Source of the DNA: Vibrio sp. FE10
GTDB lineage: Bacteria; Pseudomonadota; Gammaproteobacteria; Enterobacterales; Vibrionaceae
Length of the DNA: 64,000 nt
Reading direction: 5' to 3'
Assembly (NCBI RefSeq): GCF_030297155.1
Contig: NZ_AP028068.1
Location: 868,001 to 932,000 of the forward strand
In this document: piece after piece, positions 9,277-19,640 of the stretch
How the letters are laid out: the number at the start of each line of letters is the position of its first letter
How positions within the stretch are numbered: position 1 is the first letter of the stretch
Program-made: the position numbers and the translations under genes
The notes under the pieces: model-generated
Databases searched by the model: none
What the model was told of the DNA's origin: nothing
What the model saw: only the letters and a program-made list of their open reading frames with translations

Positions 9277-9314
9277 GAAAATCGCCTCTCGAACTGAGAG
9301 GCGATGGATTTTAA
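9277..9314 (+). terminator. Rho-independent terminator of the HDOD gene
   Basis: ATCGCCTCTC-GAACT-GAGAGGCGAT is a perfect 10-bp stem followed by GGATTTT, 26 bases after the HDOD stop. The T run is short. Confidence 0.7.
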
Positions 9315-9322
9315 GCTTACTC

Positions 9323-9360
9323 AAGCAGACAAGCAGACAAGCAGCAGACAAGCAGCAGAC
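9323..9360. repeat. Short tandem repeat of AAGCAGAC / AAGCAGCAGAC
   Basis: Two copies of AAGCAGAC (9323-9338) are followed by two copies of AAGCAGCAGAC (9339-9360) and a degenerate AAGCGAAGCAGG. It lies in the gap between the HDOD gene and the DUF1090 gene and has no coding potential that I can see. Replication slippage is the likely origin. Confidence 0.85.
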
Positions 9361-9429
9361 AAGCGAAGCAGGTGCGTGAAGTCAGACTGACAAGTAGAAA
9401 GTAGATACATCGATGAAGCGTTGCGATGC

Positions 9430-9828
9430 TTATTGGATCTCAGACAGCTCTTCCATTAAACGGTCACGCTCTTCAAGTTCGTCTTCGATTTTACGTTGGT
9501 ACTTTTTCACTTTCTGAGTCTTACCAGACTGTTTCGCTTCTTCGAGATCTTCTCGGTATTCAGCGAGATCTTCTTCACTGGATTCTATTTTTTCAGCGAT
9601 TTTGTCTTTCAAACTATCATTGGTGCAGTTAGCTTTTACTTCTTTTAGTGCTTTGGTTAAGCCATCAACCTTGTGTTGATTACCGTATTCCTTTGCTTTG
9701 TCTATTTGATATTCGATTTCACAGCTTTTTCTCTCACAGCCGGATAAGTCACCACACTGCGAACTCGCAAAACCATGGAATGATAGAACGCATAGAGACA
9801 GTATTGAGCTCTTTAGAAGTAGTTTCAT
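9430..9828 (-). CDS. DUF1090 family periplasmic protein (YqjC-like)
   Basis: The 132-residue protein has a Sec signal peptide (residues 1-22, cleavage after GFASS or nearby). A cysteine pair region (CGDLSGCERKSCEIEYQI) follows, then a long highly charged helical segment (about 60-132) that should form a coiled coil. This matches the DUF1090 family of small periplasmic proteins. The family function is not known. It is alone, transcribed leftwards, between the HDOD gene and a methyltransferase gene. Confidence 0.8.
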   Translation of the reverse strand: MKLLLKSSILSLCVLSFHGFASSQCGDLSGCERKSCEIEYQIDKAKEYGNQHKVDGLTKALKEVKANCTNDSLKDKIAEKIESSEEDLAEYREDLEEAKQSGKTQKVKKYQRKIEDELEERDRLMEELSEIQ

Positions 9829-9891
9829 GCTTTAACCGTTTGATTTATAAATTGAGTTTAGATTGTTCGATGTTATCAACAACACGAATTA

Positions 9892-10797
9892 TTAGTTTGG
9901 CTCAACGTCACTTAATTTCCAGTCCGCCAAAGCTCTAATGTGTTTTGGCCCAATACCACAACATCCACCGACGATATTCGCACCCAGTGCGTGCCAACGT
10001 TTTGCGTAAACTAAGTAACCTTGGCCATCCAACTCACGCATCTCTTGAAGCATGTCATTGGCTTCATGTTCGTTGCTGATCGGCGCAAAGTTGTTCGCAT
10101 AGACACCGATTTCCAGATCACAGCCTAGTTCATCAATTACTTTTTTAGCATCGATGATGGCTTGATCCATCACTTCAGGTACCGAACAATTAAACATAAT
10201 GCCTGTCGCGTTGGATTGGCAGGCCAGTTTGATGGCGTCTGTTACGCGCTCACCAGAACGAATATTGGCGGAATCGCCCTTGGTGTCTTCCAAACTGAAT
10301 GCGTAGTAACACGGCTTATTTGATTGCTTGAGTACTGCATGAATGGATTCGAATTCTTGCAGGCTACAAATCGTTTCCGCGATCCAAAGGTCGATGTTTG
10401 GATCTTGAGCATCGTAAAGGGTTTGAATGATTGGCGCCGCTGCTTCTACCTTGAACAAGTCAGGTCGGTAGCTACCAAATGGCGGCGGAATTGCTCCTGC
10501 AACGCGTACTGTGTGAGGGGCATTGTCAGCAACCGCTTTAGCCAATTCACCAGACAGTGCCGCTAGCGCAAAGCCTCGTTGCTCGAACAGCTCTTCACCC
10601 AAGTGAAAAGGCACACACGCATAGCTATTGGTGATCAGGATTTCAGCGCCTGCATCGACAAAGTTTTGATGCGCTTGGCTGACAAATTCGGGTGCTTCAA
10701 TCAGCGCTTGAGCGCTCCAAAGAGGCTGTGAGAATGGCGCGCCAATTTCTTTGAGTTCTCGGCCCATGCCGCCATCAAGTATGGTTAGTGTTTTCAT
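9892..10797 (-). CDS. Homocysteine S-methyltransferase family protein
   Basis: With the ATG at 10797 the protein has 301 residues. The family signature is complete: DGGMGREL at the N-terminus, and the zinc-binding cysteines as one Cys in MFNCSVPE (about 204) plus the pair in GGCCGIGP near residue 280. These enzymes move a methyl group from S-methylmethionine or S-adenosylmethionine to homocysteine, giving methionine. It resembles MmuM in size, but no S-methylmethionine permease is next to it, so the methyl donor is unclear. A TTG two codons upstream is a possible alternative start. Confidence 0.87.
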   Translation of the reverse strand: MKTLTILDGGMGRELKEIGAPFSQPLWSAQALIEAPEFVSQAHQNFVDAGAEILITNSYACVPFHLGEELFEQRGFALAALSGELAKAVADNAPHTVRVAGAIPPPFGSYRPDLFKVEAAAPIIQTLYDAQDPNIDLWIAETICSLQEFESIHAVLKQSNKPCYYAFSLEDTKGDSANIRSGERVTDAIKLACQSNATGIMFNCSVPEVMDQAIIDAKKVIDELGCDLEIGVYANNFAPISNEHEANDMLQEMRELDGQGYLVYAKRWHALGANIVGGCCGIGPKHIRALADWKLSDVEPN

Positions 10798-11037
10798 ATT
10801 CAATACTATCTAAACAATTGCTGAAGTTCTGCCGCCACCATATCAGACAACCTTGTCAGACAGAAGCCATCAAAGTGGAAGTGGTTTAGTTAAATCAATA
10901 CATCTCAATAACAAAAGGAAAACGGGTGGGAGAGGTAATTGGTGCTATGCTGCATTGGGTTTAGGAGATATGTTTATCTATCAATCATTTCAGAAAGTTA
11001 GATATTAGATCACCACAATCTGTAGAGGAAAAGTGCA

Positions 11038-11739
11038 TTGAAGTTAACGAATAAACTCGTACGTTACCCGCACATTGATGTTGATCGTGCGTTTGAAAAA
11101 GAAGCTGAGTTATTGCAGAAGATACAGGCCGGTGAGATTGGACAAGCCTTAATGCTTTGGCAAGCAAAAACGCCGACACTCGTTTTGCCTGCGGGTAAAA
11201 AGTGGCCAGTGACGTTAGAGTCTAGAAAACAACTCGCGGAACAAGGCTGGCAACTCACCTCACGAAAAACCGGTGGCGCTCCCGTTCCCCAATTGCCGGG
11301 TATCATTAACCTATCGCACATTTACCATTGGCCTCGTGATGAAGCCTACAATATCCAAAAAGCGTATCTGCATTTATGTGATGTATTAACTCATTTTTTT
11401 AAAGAGTTAGGCGTTGATGTGGATGTACACGCAACTCCCGGTTCTTATTGTGATGGTGACTACAACCTCAATATCAATAAACAAAAAGTAGTGGGTACTG
11501 CTCAGCGCGTTTTACTGAAAAGAGGGGGCGGTCAAATCGTACTTTCGCAAGCCTGTATTTTGTTAGATGCTGATTTAGAAAACATCGTTGCGCCCGTGAA
11601 CTTTTACAATCAAATTTGCGACAACCCGACCGTTGTGGATGCGCAGGTTCATACGCTGTTGTCTGCGCATGTGACACCCCTGCCCAACGTAGACTCACTC
11701 TTTCAGCAGTTAAGCCAAGCCTTCATCAAGCACGCTTAG
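11038..11739 (+). CDS. Lipoate/biotin protein ligase-like protein
   Basis: The 233-residue protein begins at a TTG seven bases after AGAGGAA, a strong ribosome site that decides the start. It belongs to the BPL/LplA/LipB fold. RKTGGAPVPQLPGIINLSH (about 80-98) corresponds to the RRxTGGGAVyHD...N.S motif of LplA, and NKQKVVGTAQR (about 148-158) corresponds to its lysine-containing K..GnAQR motif. The third Gly and the His-Asp of the first motif are replaced (APVPQL), so activity on standard lipoyl domains is uncertain. A stand-alone protein of this size lacks the LplA C-terminal domain. It could be an octanoyl/lipoyl transferase-like enzyme. Confidence 0.72.
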   Translation: MKLTNKLVRYPHIDVDRAFEKEAELLQKIQAGEIGQALMLWQAKTPTLVLPAGKKWPVTLESRKQLAEQGWQLTSRKTGGAPVPQLPGIINLSHIYHWPRDEAYNIQKAYLHLCDVLTHFFKELGVDVDVHATPGSYCDGDYNLNINKQKVVGTAQRVLLKRGGGQIVLSQACILLDADLENIVAPVNFYNQICDNPTVVDAQVHTLLSAHVTPLPNVDSLFQQLSQAFIKHA

Positions 11740-11846
11740 TGGGAGTCATTTGCAAACGCAATACTAGCTTCTCTGGGGATGAACCATTTCAATTCTATGT
11801 GTCGATGGAACTTATGGGTTGAACTTAAGGGAGTGAGAACTTTATA

Positions 11847-11862
11847 ATGTTACTTGTAACAT
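11847..11862 (+). promoter_or_regulatory. GntR-type operator upstream of gntR
   Basis: ATGTTACTTGTAACAT is a perfect 16-bp palindrome, and its arms match the known GntR operator form (ATGTTAC-GTAACAT). It ends 20 bases before the gntR start, suggesting autorepression. Matching arms recur in the double operator at 15369-15395. Confidence 0.82.
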
Positions 11863-11882
11863 AATAAAGAGTTCAAATAGTT

Positions 11883-12890
11883 ATGACAGAACAACAGAAG
11901 AAAACTCGAACCACACTTCAAGATGTTGCAGATAAAGTGGGGGTCACAAAGATGACCGTCTCTCGTTATATGCGCAACCCTGATTCGGTAGCGGCCAAAA
12001 CTCGCGTGAAAATTGCTGCGGTTATTGAAGAGATGGGATACATCGAAAACAAAGCGCCCGCTATGCTATCCAAGTCGTCGAGTAAGGCGATCGGGATCTT
12101 ACTCCCGTCACTATCAAACCAAATATTTGCCGCGTTTGTTCAAGGTATCGAAACGGTGACCAAAGAGAACGGCTACGAGACGTTGCTTGCTCACTTTAGC
12201 TATGATGCTGTGGAAGAAGAGGAAAAAATTGCTTCGTTGCTTTCGTATCACGTTGATGGGTTGATATTGACGGAAAGCCACCACACCCCCCGCACGTTAC
12301 AGATGATCAAGAATTCAGGTGTTTCTGTTGTTGAAACGATGGAACTGCCGACGAACCCGATCGATATGGTTGTTGGCTTGGACCATATTGATGCTTCTTA
12401 CCATGTCGTGAAGCGCATGATTGAAGCCGGTAAACGTTCTATTGCTTACTTTGGCGCTCGATTGGATGCGCGAACTAAGCTGCGTTTGCAAGGCTATGAT
12501 AAAGCGATGCACGAGGCCGGACTTGAACCTAAGCATGTATTGACCGAACAACACTCAAACTTCTCTTTGGCAGAAGATCTGCTTGATCGTGCTCTTGCGG
12601 ATTACCCAGATCTTGATGGCGTGTTCTGTACCAATGATGACATTGCAATAGGTACCTTGCTAATTGCACAGCAACGTGGAATCGAAGTACCTAAACAACT
12701 TGCAGTCGTCGGTTATAACGCTTTGGATATTGGCCAAACCATACGCCCAAAACTGACCAGTGTAGATACTCCACGTTATGAGATGGGGAAGAAAAGTGCC
12801 GAGCTACTGCTTGCTCGCTTGAAAGGTGAACCAGTCACGGAAACGATAGTGGATATGGGCTATCGCATCACTGATGGCGAAAGTGTTTAG
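11883..12890 (+). CDS. gntR: LacI-family gluconate utilisation repressor
   Basis: The 335-residue protein has an N-terminal LacI helix-turn-helix (residues 10-35; TLQDVADKVGVTKMTVSRYMRNP) and a periplasmic-binding-like effector domain. The family's dimer and effector core blocks (GIETVTKENGYETLLA, GVFCTNDDIAIGTLL) are present. GntR binds ATGTTAC-type palindromes and is released by gluconate. One such site lies just upstream, and two overlapping ones control the gntK-edd and PTS units 3 kb away. The gene is convergent with edd. Assignment as GntR rests on sequence feel plus the operator match. Confidence 0.85.
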   Translation: MTEQQKKTRTTLQDVADKVGVTKMTVSRYMRNPDSVAAKTRVKIAAVIEEMGYIENKAPAMLSKSSSKAIGILLPSLSNQIFAAFVQGIETVTKENGYETLLAHFSYDAVEEEEKIASLLSYHVDGLILTESHHTPRTLQMIKNSGVSVVETMELPTNPIDMVVGLDHIDASYHVVKRMIEAGKRSIAYFGARLDARTKLRLQGYDKAMHEAGLEPKHVLTEQHSNFSLAEDLLDRALADYPDLDGVFCTNDDIAIGTLLIAQQRGIEVPKQLAVVGYNALDIGQTIRPKLTSVDTPRYEMGKKSAELLLARLKGEPVTETIVDMGYRITDGESV

Positions 12891-12961
12891 CCAAGTATGG
12901 TGGAAACTGAAAGGGGCATCGAAATAATGCCCCTTTGCTTTTACATTTAAGCGATAACACA

Positions 12962-12991
12962 GTTAGACGATAAAACGTTAGACGATAAAAC
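12962..12991. repeat. 15-bp perfect tandem duplication across the edd stop codon
   Basis: GTTAGACGATAAAAC occurs twice head to tail (12962-12976 and 12977-12991). The inner copy encodes the last residues and TAA of edd. The outer copy repeats the same codons in frame, giving a second TAA 15 bases later. Confidence 0.9.
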
Positions 12992-14774
12992 TCGCCCCTT
13001 GTTCTGCACTCGAAACGCTTTGGCGCATCACGCTAAATAGGTTGCGCCCCATGGTTTGTTGGTTGACGTCTGCTTCAAACCCCTTCGCTTGACGAGACTG
13101 CATGTCGTTGAGGTTATTGAGTACGCCACTCGCGCAATCTAAGCGCAGGATATCACCTTCGCGAACAAGCCCAATGGTTCCGCCTCGAATAGCCTCTGGT
13201 GAGACATGAATCGCGGATGGAATCTTTCCTGAGGCTCCGGAAAGGCGACCATCGGTAACCAGAGCCACTTTAAACCCTTGTTTCTGTACATTGCCTAGAA
13301 TCGGCATGAGTTTGTGCAGTTCTGGCATCCCATTTGCTGCCGGGCCATTGTTTATCACCACTACAATGCAATCTTTGTTGAGTTCACCTCTTTGGTAGGC
13401 AGCTTCCACCTTGTGTTGGCAATCGAACACCACTGCAGGCGCTTCTATTACACGCTGTTCTTCGGCGACCGCTGATACTTTAATGACCGCATTGCCAAGG
13501 TTCCCTGAAAGGACTCGCGTTCCGCCTGTGCTTTGGAATACTTGTTCTGGACCTGCAATTACCTCTGCGTCTGCCGACTGCTCGCACTTTTTCCACGTTA
13601 GCTTTCCATTTTCCAGCTCTGGAATACTCATTTGATCTTCAAACGAGCCAAAGGTAGGTATGACATCTCGGTGCAGTAAATTCGCTTGGTTTAATCGACG
13701 TAGCAGTGCGGGGACCCCTCCTGCAGCTTGGAACGCGTTCATGTCGGCAGGGCCATTTGGATAGACTTTAGCAAGTAACGGCACCACATCGGATAGGTCA
13801 CTGATGTCTTGCCAGGTAAGAATAAATCCTGCTGCTCGGGCGACCGCGACCATATGAATACTATGGTTTGTGCTTCCGCCCGATGCGAGTAAGGCTACGA
13901 TGCCGTTAATTAGACTTTTTTCTGTAAAGACATCAGATAGCGGTCGGAAGTTTGAAGCTTGCGGTGTCATCGAGGCGATTTCGATTGCAGCATGCTGAGT
14001 CAGTGACGCGCGCAATTCAGAGTCAGGGTGAATAAACGCAGAACCCGGCAGCATCAACCCCATTGCTTCAAATACGAGCTGATTGGTATTTGCCGTGCCG
14101 TAAAATGTACATGTGCCAGCGGAGTGATAAGCGTTGCACTCCATATCCAATAAAGCATTTTTACCTACTTTACCAGCAACATACTCTTGGCGGACGTGTA
14201 CTTTCTCTTCGTTGCTAATACCGGTTGCCATCAATCCTGCTGGAACAAATGCCGTGGGCAGATGCGCAAAAGAGAGTGCGCCCATTAACTGCCCCGGGGC
14301 GATTTTATCGCAAATTCCAAGTAGCAGTGTTGAATCAAAAACGTTGTGGCTAAGTGAAAGAGCCGTCGATTGAGCAATCAAATCCCTTGAAAACAAAGAC
14401 ATATCCATTCCTGGTTGCCCTTGAGTTACTCCATCGCACATTGCAGGAACACAACCCGCTACTTGAGACGTGTGGCCGAACTTAGCTAACGTCTTTTTGA
14501 TCTGATCAGGATAGTGTTGATACGGTTGGTGGGCACTTAACATATCGTTGTAAGAGCTGATTAACGCCACATTAGATTTGGTCAGATCTAGGATGGAGCG
14601 TTTCTCATCGGAACAAGAAGCCGCAACGGCATGAGCCAAGTTACCGCAAGAGAGCCCTGTTCCCCCCTTACCTGCAGAGGCTTGCTGTTGGGTTCTGTTT
14701 AGAAACTCTTGACGAGCAGTTTGGCTTCGAGCAAGCAGCCTTTGGGTTACGGCTTGGATCATAGGGTGGGTCAT
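12978..14774 (-). CDS. edd: 6-Phosphogluconate dehydratase (Entner-Doudoroff)
   Basis: The 598-residue protein has the usual length for Edd. It converts 6-phosphogluconate to 2-keto-3-deoxy-6-phosphogluconate using a 4Fe-4S cluster. The three cluster cysteines are visible in [28 protein letters not shown] and [12 protein letters not shown]. The C-terminal [12 protein letters not shown] and GDILRLD blocks of the IlvD/Edd family are intact. Its ATG overlaps the gluconokinase stop (ATGA), so gntK-edd is one coupled operon driven from the GntR-regulated promoter near 15.37 kb. The stop lies in a 15-bp tandem duplication. Confidence 0.95.
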   Translation of the reverse strand: MTHPMIQAVTQRLLARSQTARQEFLNRTQQQASAGKGGTGLSCGNLAHAVAASCSDEKRSILDLTKSNVALISSYNDMLSAHQPYQHYPDQIKKTLAKFGHTSQVAGCVPAMCDGVTQGQPGMDMSLFSRDLIAQSTALSLSHNVFDSTLLLGICDKIAPGQLMGALSFAHLPTAFVPAGLMATGISNEEKVHVRQEYVAGKVGKNALLDMECNAYHSAGTCTFYGTANTNQLVFEAMGLMLPGSAFIHPDSELRASLTQHAAIEIASMTPQASNFRPLSDVFTEKSLINGIVALLASGGSTNHSIHMVAVARAAGFILTWQDISDLSDVVPLLAKVYPNGPADMNAFQAAGGVPALLRRLNQANLLHRDVIPTFGSFEDQMSIPELENGKLTWKKCEQSADAEVIAGPEQVFQSTGGTRVLSGNLGNAVIKVSAVAEEQRVIEAPAVVFDCQHKVEAAYQRGELNKDCIVVVINNGPAANGMPELHKLMPILGNVQKQGFKVALVTDGRLSGASGKIPSAIHVSPEAIRGGTIGLVREGDILRLDCASGVLNNLNDMQSRQAKGFEADVNQQTMGRNLFSVMRQSVSSAEQGASFIV

Positions 14775-15292
14775 GCGATTGCCTCATCGGTCATCGAGAG
14801 CACAATCGCAGCGCAATCAACGACATTGTTAATATCACCGTTAATGCTAATCACCACAGTGTCGGGTTCATTGTCAGGTCTTTCTAGCGTTTCGAATTGG
14901 CTCTTGATCATATTCTCTTTCATGAAGTGACCTTGACGCTGACGCATGCGTTGCAAAATCAGGTCGATATCCCCATCGAGGAATAGAAAAGTGATGTTCT
15001 TATTTCCTTTACGAATTTGGTCACGGTATTTTTTCTTTAATGCAGAACACACAATAATGCCGTGTTCATTTTTACTTTCTAGGCTGTAAGCCGCGTCACT
15101 AACACGCTCCAGCCATGGGATACGGTCATCATCATTAAGAGGTTGGCCTGACGCCATTTTTTGAATGTTTGCTCGAGGATGAAGGTCGTCACCATCAATA
15201 AACTTACGCCCAAGTTTTTTTGCCAACTGCTCGCCTACCGTGCTTTTCCCGCAAGCACTGACTCCCATGACGATGACACTACTACCAGCCAT
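14771..15292 (-). CDS. gntK: Gluconokinase
   Basis: The 173-residue protein has the size of the GntK/IdnK family. It phosphorylates D-gluconate to 6-phosphogluconate with ATP. The P-loop is GVSACGKST (residues 10-18), followed by FIDGDDLHP, the family DGD motif, and GIIVCSALKKKYRD. It is first in a leftward operon with edd. The start lies about 75 bases from the double GntR operator that it shares with the divergent PTS gene. Its presence implies that free gluconate, and not only 6-phosphogluconate, appears in the cytoplasm. Confidence 0.93.
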   Translation of the reverse strand: MAGSSVIVMGVSACGKSTVGEQLAKKLGRKFIDGDDLHPRANIQKMASGQPLNDDDRIPWLERVSDAAYSLESKNEHGIIVCSALKKKYRDQIRKGNKNITFLFLDGDIDLILQRMRQRQGHFMKENMIKSQFETLERPDNEPDTVVISINGDINNVVDCAAIVLSMTDEAIA

Positions 15293-15368
15293 AACTCAAT
15301 CCTCTTAACAAATTTGCGCGTGATCTCAATTTTGAACATCGCTTGTAAATATGGCTTTATCTTATAAG

Positions 15369-15395
15369 TGTTATCGGTAACATGTTACCGGTAAC
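15369..15395. promoter_or_regulatory. Double GntR-type operator between gntK and the PTS gene
   Basis: TGTTATCGGTAACA (15369-15382) and ATGTTACCGGTAAC (15382-15395) are adjoining palindromes sharing one base. Both carry the half-site GTAAC found in the gntR operator at 11847-11862. They lie 77 bases from the gntK start and 140 from the PTS start, so one repressor could control both divergent units. Confidence 0.85.
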
Positions 15396-15534
15396 TTAAG
15401 GAAGTGTGATGAAGAACACAAAACAACAATTCACAACTACTGAGATTGTTTTTTGCGACGAATTGACTCAAACATGGTCACATCTCACTATATTTCGCGT
15501 TTAAATATCACTAGAAAGAGCTTTGGGGGATAAC

Positions 15535-17013
15535 ATGGCCAACGATTACCGCGCAATTGCGAAATCTGTTGTTGAGCATCTTGGGGGCAAGGCAAATGTC
15601 GCTGCTCTAACACACTGCATGACTCGACTACGATTCGTTTTACACAGCCAAGATGGCGTCGACATCAGCAAGCTGAAAACACTTAAAGGTGTTATGGGTG
15701 TTGTTGATAATGGAGACAAAGTACAGGTTATCATTGGCAACGAGGTATCGTATGCATACAAAGAAGTGATGGCGCTTTGTGAGCTATCCACTGTATCTGA
15801 GTCAGAGGTTCCTGCTAAAAAAGAGAAGCTAACGGCTAAGTCAATTGGTGCGAAAATGTTGGACGCACTGGTTGGTACCATGTCTCCTCTTATCCCTGCA
15901 ATCATTGGCGCTTCAATGGTCAAACTGCTCGCCATGGTACTTGAGATGCTGGGCTGGGTTGAGCCGAATGCGCCAACTTTACTTATTCTGAAAGCGATTG
16001 GCGATGGTGCATTCTTCTTCTTACCGGTTATGGTTGCCGCTTCTGCATCGATCAAATTCAAGACCAATATGTCTCTTTCCATTGCGATTGCTGGCGTCTT
16101 GATTCACCCGAACTTTATGGAATTGATGGCGCAAGCTGCAGAAGGCAAGCACGTTGATTTCTTCGGTATCCCGATCACGTCAGTAAAATACACCTACACG
16201 GTTATTCCTGTTCTTGTAATGACTTGGGCTCTTTCTTACATAGAACGCTGGGTAGATAACATTACCCCTGCCGTGACTAAAAACTTCCTGAAACCTATGT
16301 TGATCGTATTGATTGCAGCTCCGATTGCTATCGTACTTATCGGTCCATTTGGTATTTGGGTAGGTACTGCACTTTCAGCGCTTGTTTACACAATTCATGA
16401 CACATTAGGTTGGTTGTCGGTTGCTATCATGGGGGCATTGTGGCCACTACTTGTTCTTACTGGTATGCACCGTGTATTTACTCCAACGATTATTCAAACC
16501 ATTGCCGAGACTGGTCGTGAAGGTATGGTTATGCCTTCAGAAATCGGTGCCAACCTTGGTATGGGTGGCGCGTGTCTGGCTGTTGCTTACAAAACCAAAA
16601 ACAGCGCACTAAAGCAGACATCATTAGCCGCGGGTGCTTCAGCTATCTTCGCCGGTATCTCTGAGCCTGCTTTGTACGGTGTGCTTGTCCGTCTTAAACG
16701 CCCACTTATCGCAACAATGATTACTGGTTTCATCGTTGGTGCATTGGCAGGCATGGGTGGTCTTGCGAGTCACTCGATGGCAGCACCAAGTCTGTTTACG
16801 AGCGTTCAGTTCTTCGATGTGAATGACCCGATGAGTATCGTTTGGGTGTTCGGTCTGATCGCATTATCCATTGTGCTGTCATTTGTTCTAACTCTAGTTT
16901 TAGGTTTTGAAGATATTCCAGAAGATGATGCCGATGAGAAAGCAACTTCAGAGTCAGCAAAGAAAGAAGCTGGTAAGGCAGAAGAGAAGACCACAGTGGT
17001 ATCTGCTTCTTAA
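15535..17013 (+). CDS. PTS transporter, EIIBC of the glucose/beta-glucoside family
   Basis: The ATG at 15535 follows GGGGGA; 492 residues result. An EIIB domain (about 1-85) has the phosphorylated cysteine at C28 in NVAALTHCMTRLRF. An EIIC membrane domain with about ten segments follows (105-455), including GISEPALYGV. The C-terminus is a charged tail of about 35 residues, not an EIIA domain, so EIIA-Glc (Crr) must act in trans. It imports and phosphorylates a sugar at the inner membrane. The neighbours are a GH1 phospho-glucosidase, eda and divergent gluconokinase. A glucoside that releases gluconate is therefore the best guess, which is inference. Confidence 0.88.
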   Translation: MANDYRAIAKSVVEHLGGKANVAALTHCMTRLRFVLHSQDGVDISKLKTLKGVMGVVDNGDKVQVIIGNEVSYAYKEVMALCELSTVSESEVPAKKEKLTAKSIGAKMLDALVGTMSPLIPAIIGASMVKLLAMVLEMLGWVEPNAPTLLILKAIGDGAFFFLPVMVAASASIKFKTNMSLSIAIAGVLIHPNFMELMAQAAEGKHVDFFGIPITSVKYTYTVIPVLVMTWALSYIERWVDNITPAVTKNFLKPMLIVLIAAPIAIVLIGPFGIWVGTALSALVYTIHDTLGWLSVAIMGALWPLLVLTGMHRVFTPTIIQTIAETGREGMVMPSEIGANLGMGGACLAVAYKTKNSALKQTSLAAGASAIFAGISEPALYGVLVRLKRPLIATMITGFIVGALAGMGGLASHSMAAPSLFTSVQFFDVNDPMSIVWVFGLIALSIVLSFVLTLVLGFEDIPEDDADEKATSESAKKEAGKAEEKTTVVSAS

Positions 17014-17034
17014 TTAGAATTGATTAATTTATTC

Positions 17035-18515
<1,481 letters not shown>

Positions 18516-18546
18516 CTTATCTGTTTGATAATGAGAGAAATGAATA

Positions 18547-19164
18547 ATGAAAACAATTGAAGAGCGACTCAGAGATATTCGTATTGTTCCGGTGATCGCC
18601 ATTAATGACGTTGCTCATGCTGTACCACTTGCGAAAGTGTTGGTTGAAAATGGTTTACCTTGCGCAGAAATCACGTTTCGAACAGAAGCGGCAGCAGAGT
18701 CTATTCGTTTGATGCGTGAAGCATACCCTGAGCTATTGATTGGCGCTGGTACGGTACTAACGACAGAGCTGGTGGATGTTGCGATTGGCGCGGGTGTTGA
18801 TTTTATTGTGAGCCCTGGCTTAAATCCAACAACAGTAAAGTACTGTCAGCAGCGTGGCGTTGCGATTGTTCCGGGTGTCAACAATCCAAGCCTCGTCGAG
18901 CAAGCAATGGAAATGGGCCTTAAAACACTTAAGTTCTTTCCTGCAGAGCCATCTGGTGGTGTTGCCATGTTGAAAGCGTTGACGGCAGTTTATCCAGTTA
19001 ACTTTATGCCGACAGGTGGTGTGAGCCCCGCGAACGTAGAGTCTTACTTAGTGCTAAAATCAGTCGTTGCTTGTGGTGGCACTTGGATGGTGCCTACCGA
19101 CAAAATGGATAATGGTGATTGGGAAGGAATTGCTGAATTAGTTAGAGCTATCGGTTCGAGATAG
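18547..19164 (+). CDS. eda: KDPG/KHG aldolase
   Basis: The 205-residue protein is a class I aldolase. It splits 2-keto-3-deoxy-6-phosphogluconate into pyruvate and glyceraldehyde-3-phosphate, the last Entner-Doudoroff step. The Schiff-base lysine is K129 (LKFFPAE), with E41 and R45 in CAEITFR and the phosphate loop in MPTGGV. It lies 31 bases after the GH1 gene, is last in the operon and is followed by a terminator. Together with divergent gntK-edd it completes gluconate breakdown. It stops with TAG. Confidence 0.94.
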   Translation: MKTIEERLRDIRIVPVIAINDVAHAVPLAKVLVENGLPCAEITFRTEAAAESIRLMREAYPELLIGAGTVLTTELVDVAIGAGVDFIVSPGLNPTTVKYCQQRGVAIVPGVNNPSLVEQAMEMGLKTLKFFPAEPSGGVAMLKALTAVYPVNFMPTGGVSPANVESYLVLKSVVACGGTWMVPTDKMDNGDWEGIAELVRAIGSR

Positions 19165-19194
19165 TTCGATAGATAACGGCATAGATAGAAAATG

Positions 19195-19224
19195 AAAGGG
19201 CCAGTTGATACTGGCCTTTTTTAT
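19195..19224 (+). terminator. Rho-independent terminator after eda
   Basis: GGCCAGT-TGAT-ACTGGCC is followed by TTTTTT, with an A-rich left side. It lies 35 bases after eda, and its T run ends at the stop of the convergent TrmO gene. Confidence 0.87.
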
Positions 19225-19631
19225 TTGCATTCACTCAGCTCTTTGTAGATCGCAGGCTTAATATCCAACAGCGGTGTGTTGTTCAAGCAATCTAAACCTC
19301 TCACGGTCACTGTGCCATTTTCTAAGTTCTCAATCGGCAATACGGCTGCACCTATCGGGTTTGGCCTGTGGGGTGAACGCAGTGCGAAGGTCCCTTTGGT
19401 CGGTGTTTCCTCGTCCCAGCTTTGTATCAATTCATCGCGATTAGCGCCTTCTAGCCAATAGAGAATCAGGATGTGGTCGCCACTGTGTAAACCCAGTAAA
19501 CCTTGTTGGAACTCAGCGTCTAATTTGATTTGGCATATCGAGCCGTTGTCCGGTTGAATGTTATTTGGACACTCCGAAACCGAATAATAAGGGGTGGTAA
19601 TTCGGCCAATGAATTTCAGTTCTGCAGACAT
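19221..19631 (-). CDS. TrmO/TsaA-family tRNA methyltransferase
   Basis: The 136-residue protein carries the TrmO (UPF0066) signature. IGRITTPY is at the N-terminus, FALRSPHRPNPIG lies at about 82-94 and the GLDCLNNTPLLDIKP core follows. E. coli TrmO adds the N6-methyl group to N6-threonylcarbamoyladenosine at position 37 of some tRNAs, using S-adenosylmethionine. E. coli TrmO is longer (235 aa); this short form has only the catalytic beta-barrel and no C-terminal domain. The substrate may therefore differ. It is followed nine bases upstream by the EamA exporter gene in the same direction, so they are probably co-transcribed. Confidence 0.8.
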   Translation of the reverse strand: MSAELKFIGRITTPYYSVSECPNNIQPDNGSICQIKLDAEFQQGLLGLHSGDHILILYWLEGANRDELIQSWDEETPTKGTFALRSPHRPNPIGAAVLPIENLENGTVTVRGLDCLNNTPLLDIKPAIYKELSECK

Positions 19632-19640
19632 ATTTAGCTC

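Noticed and set aside
9323..9360. Short array resembling a CRISPR
   Set aside because: Units are 8-11 bases with no spacers and no cas genes nearby.
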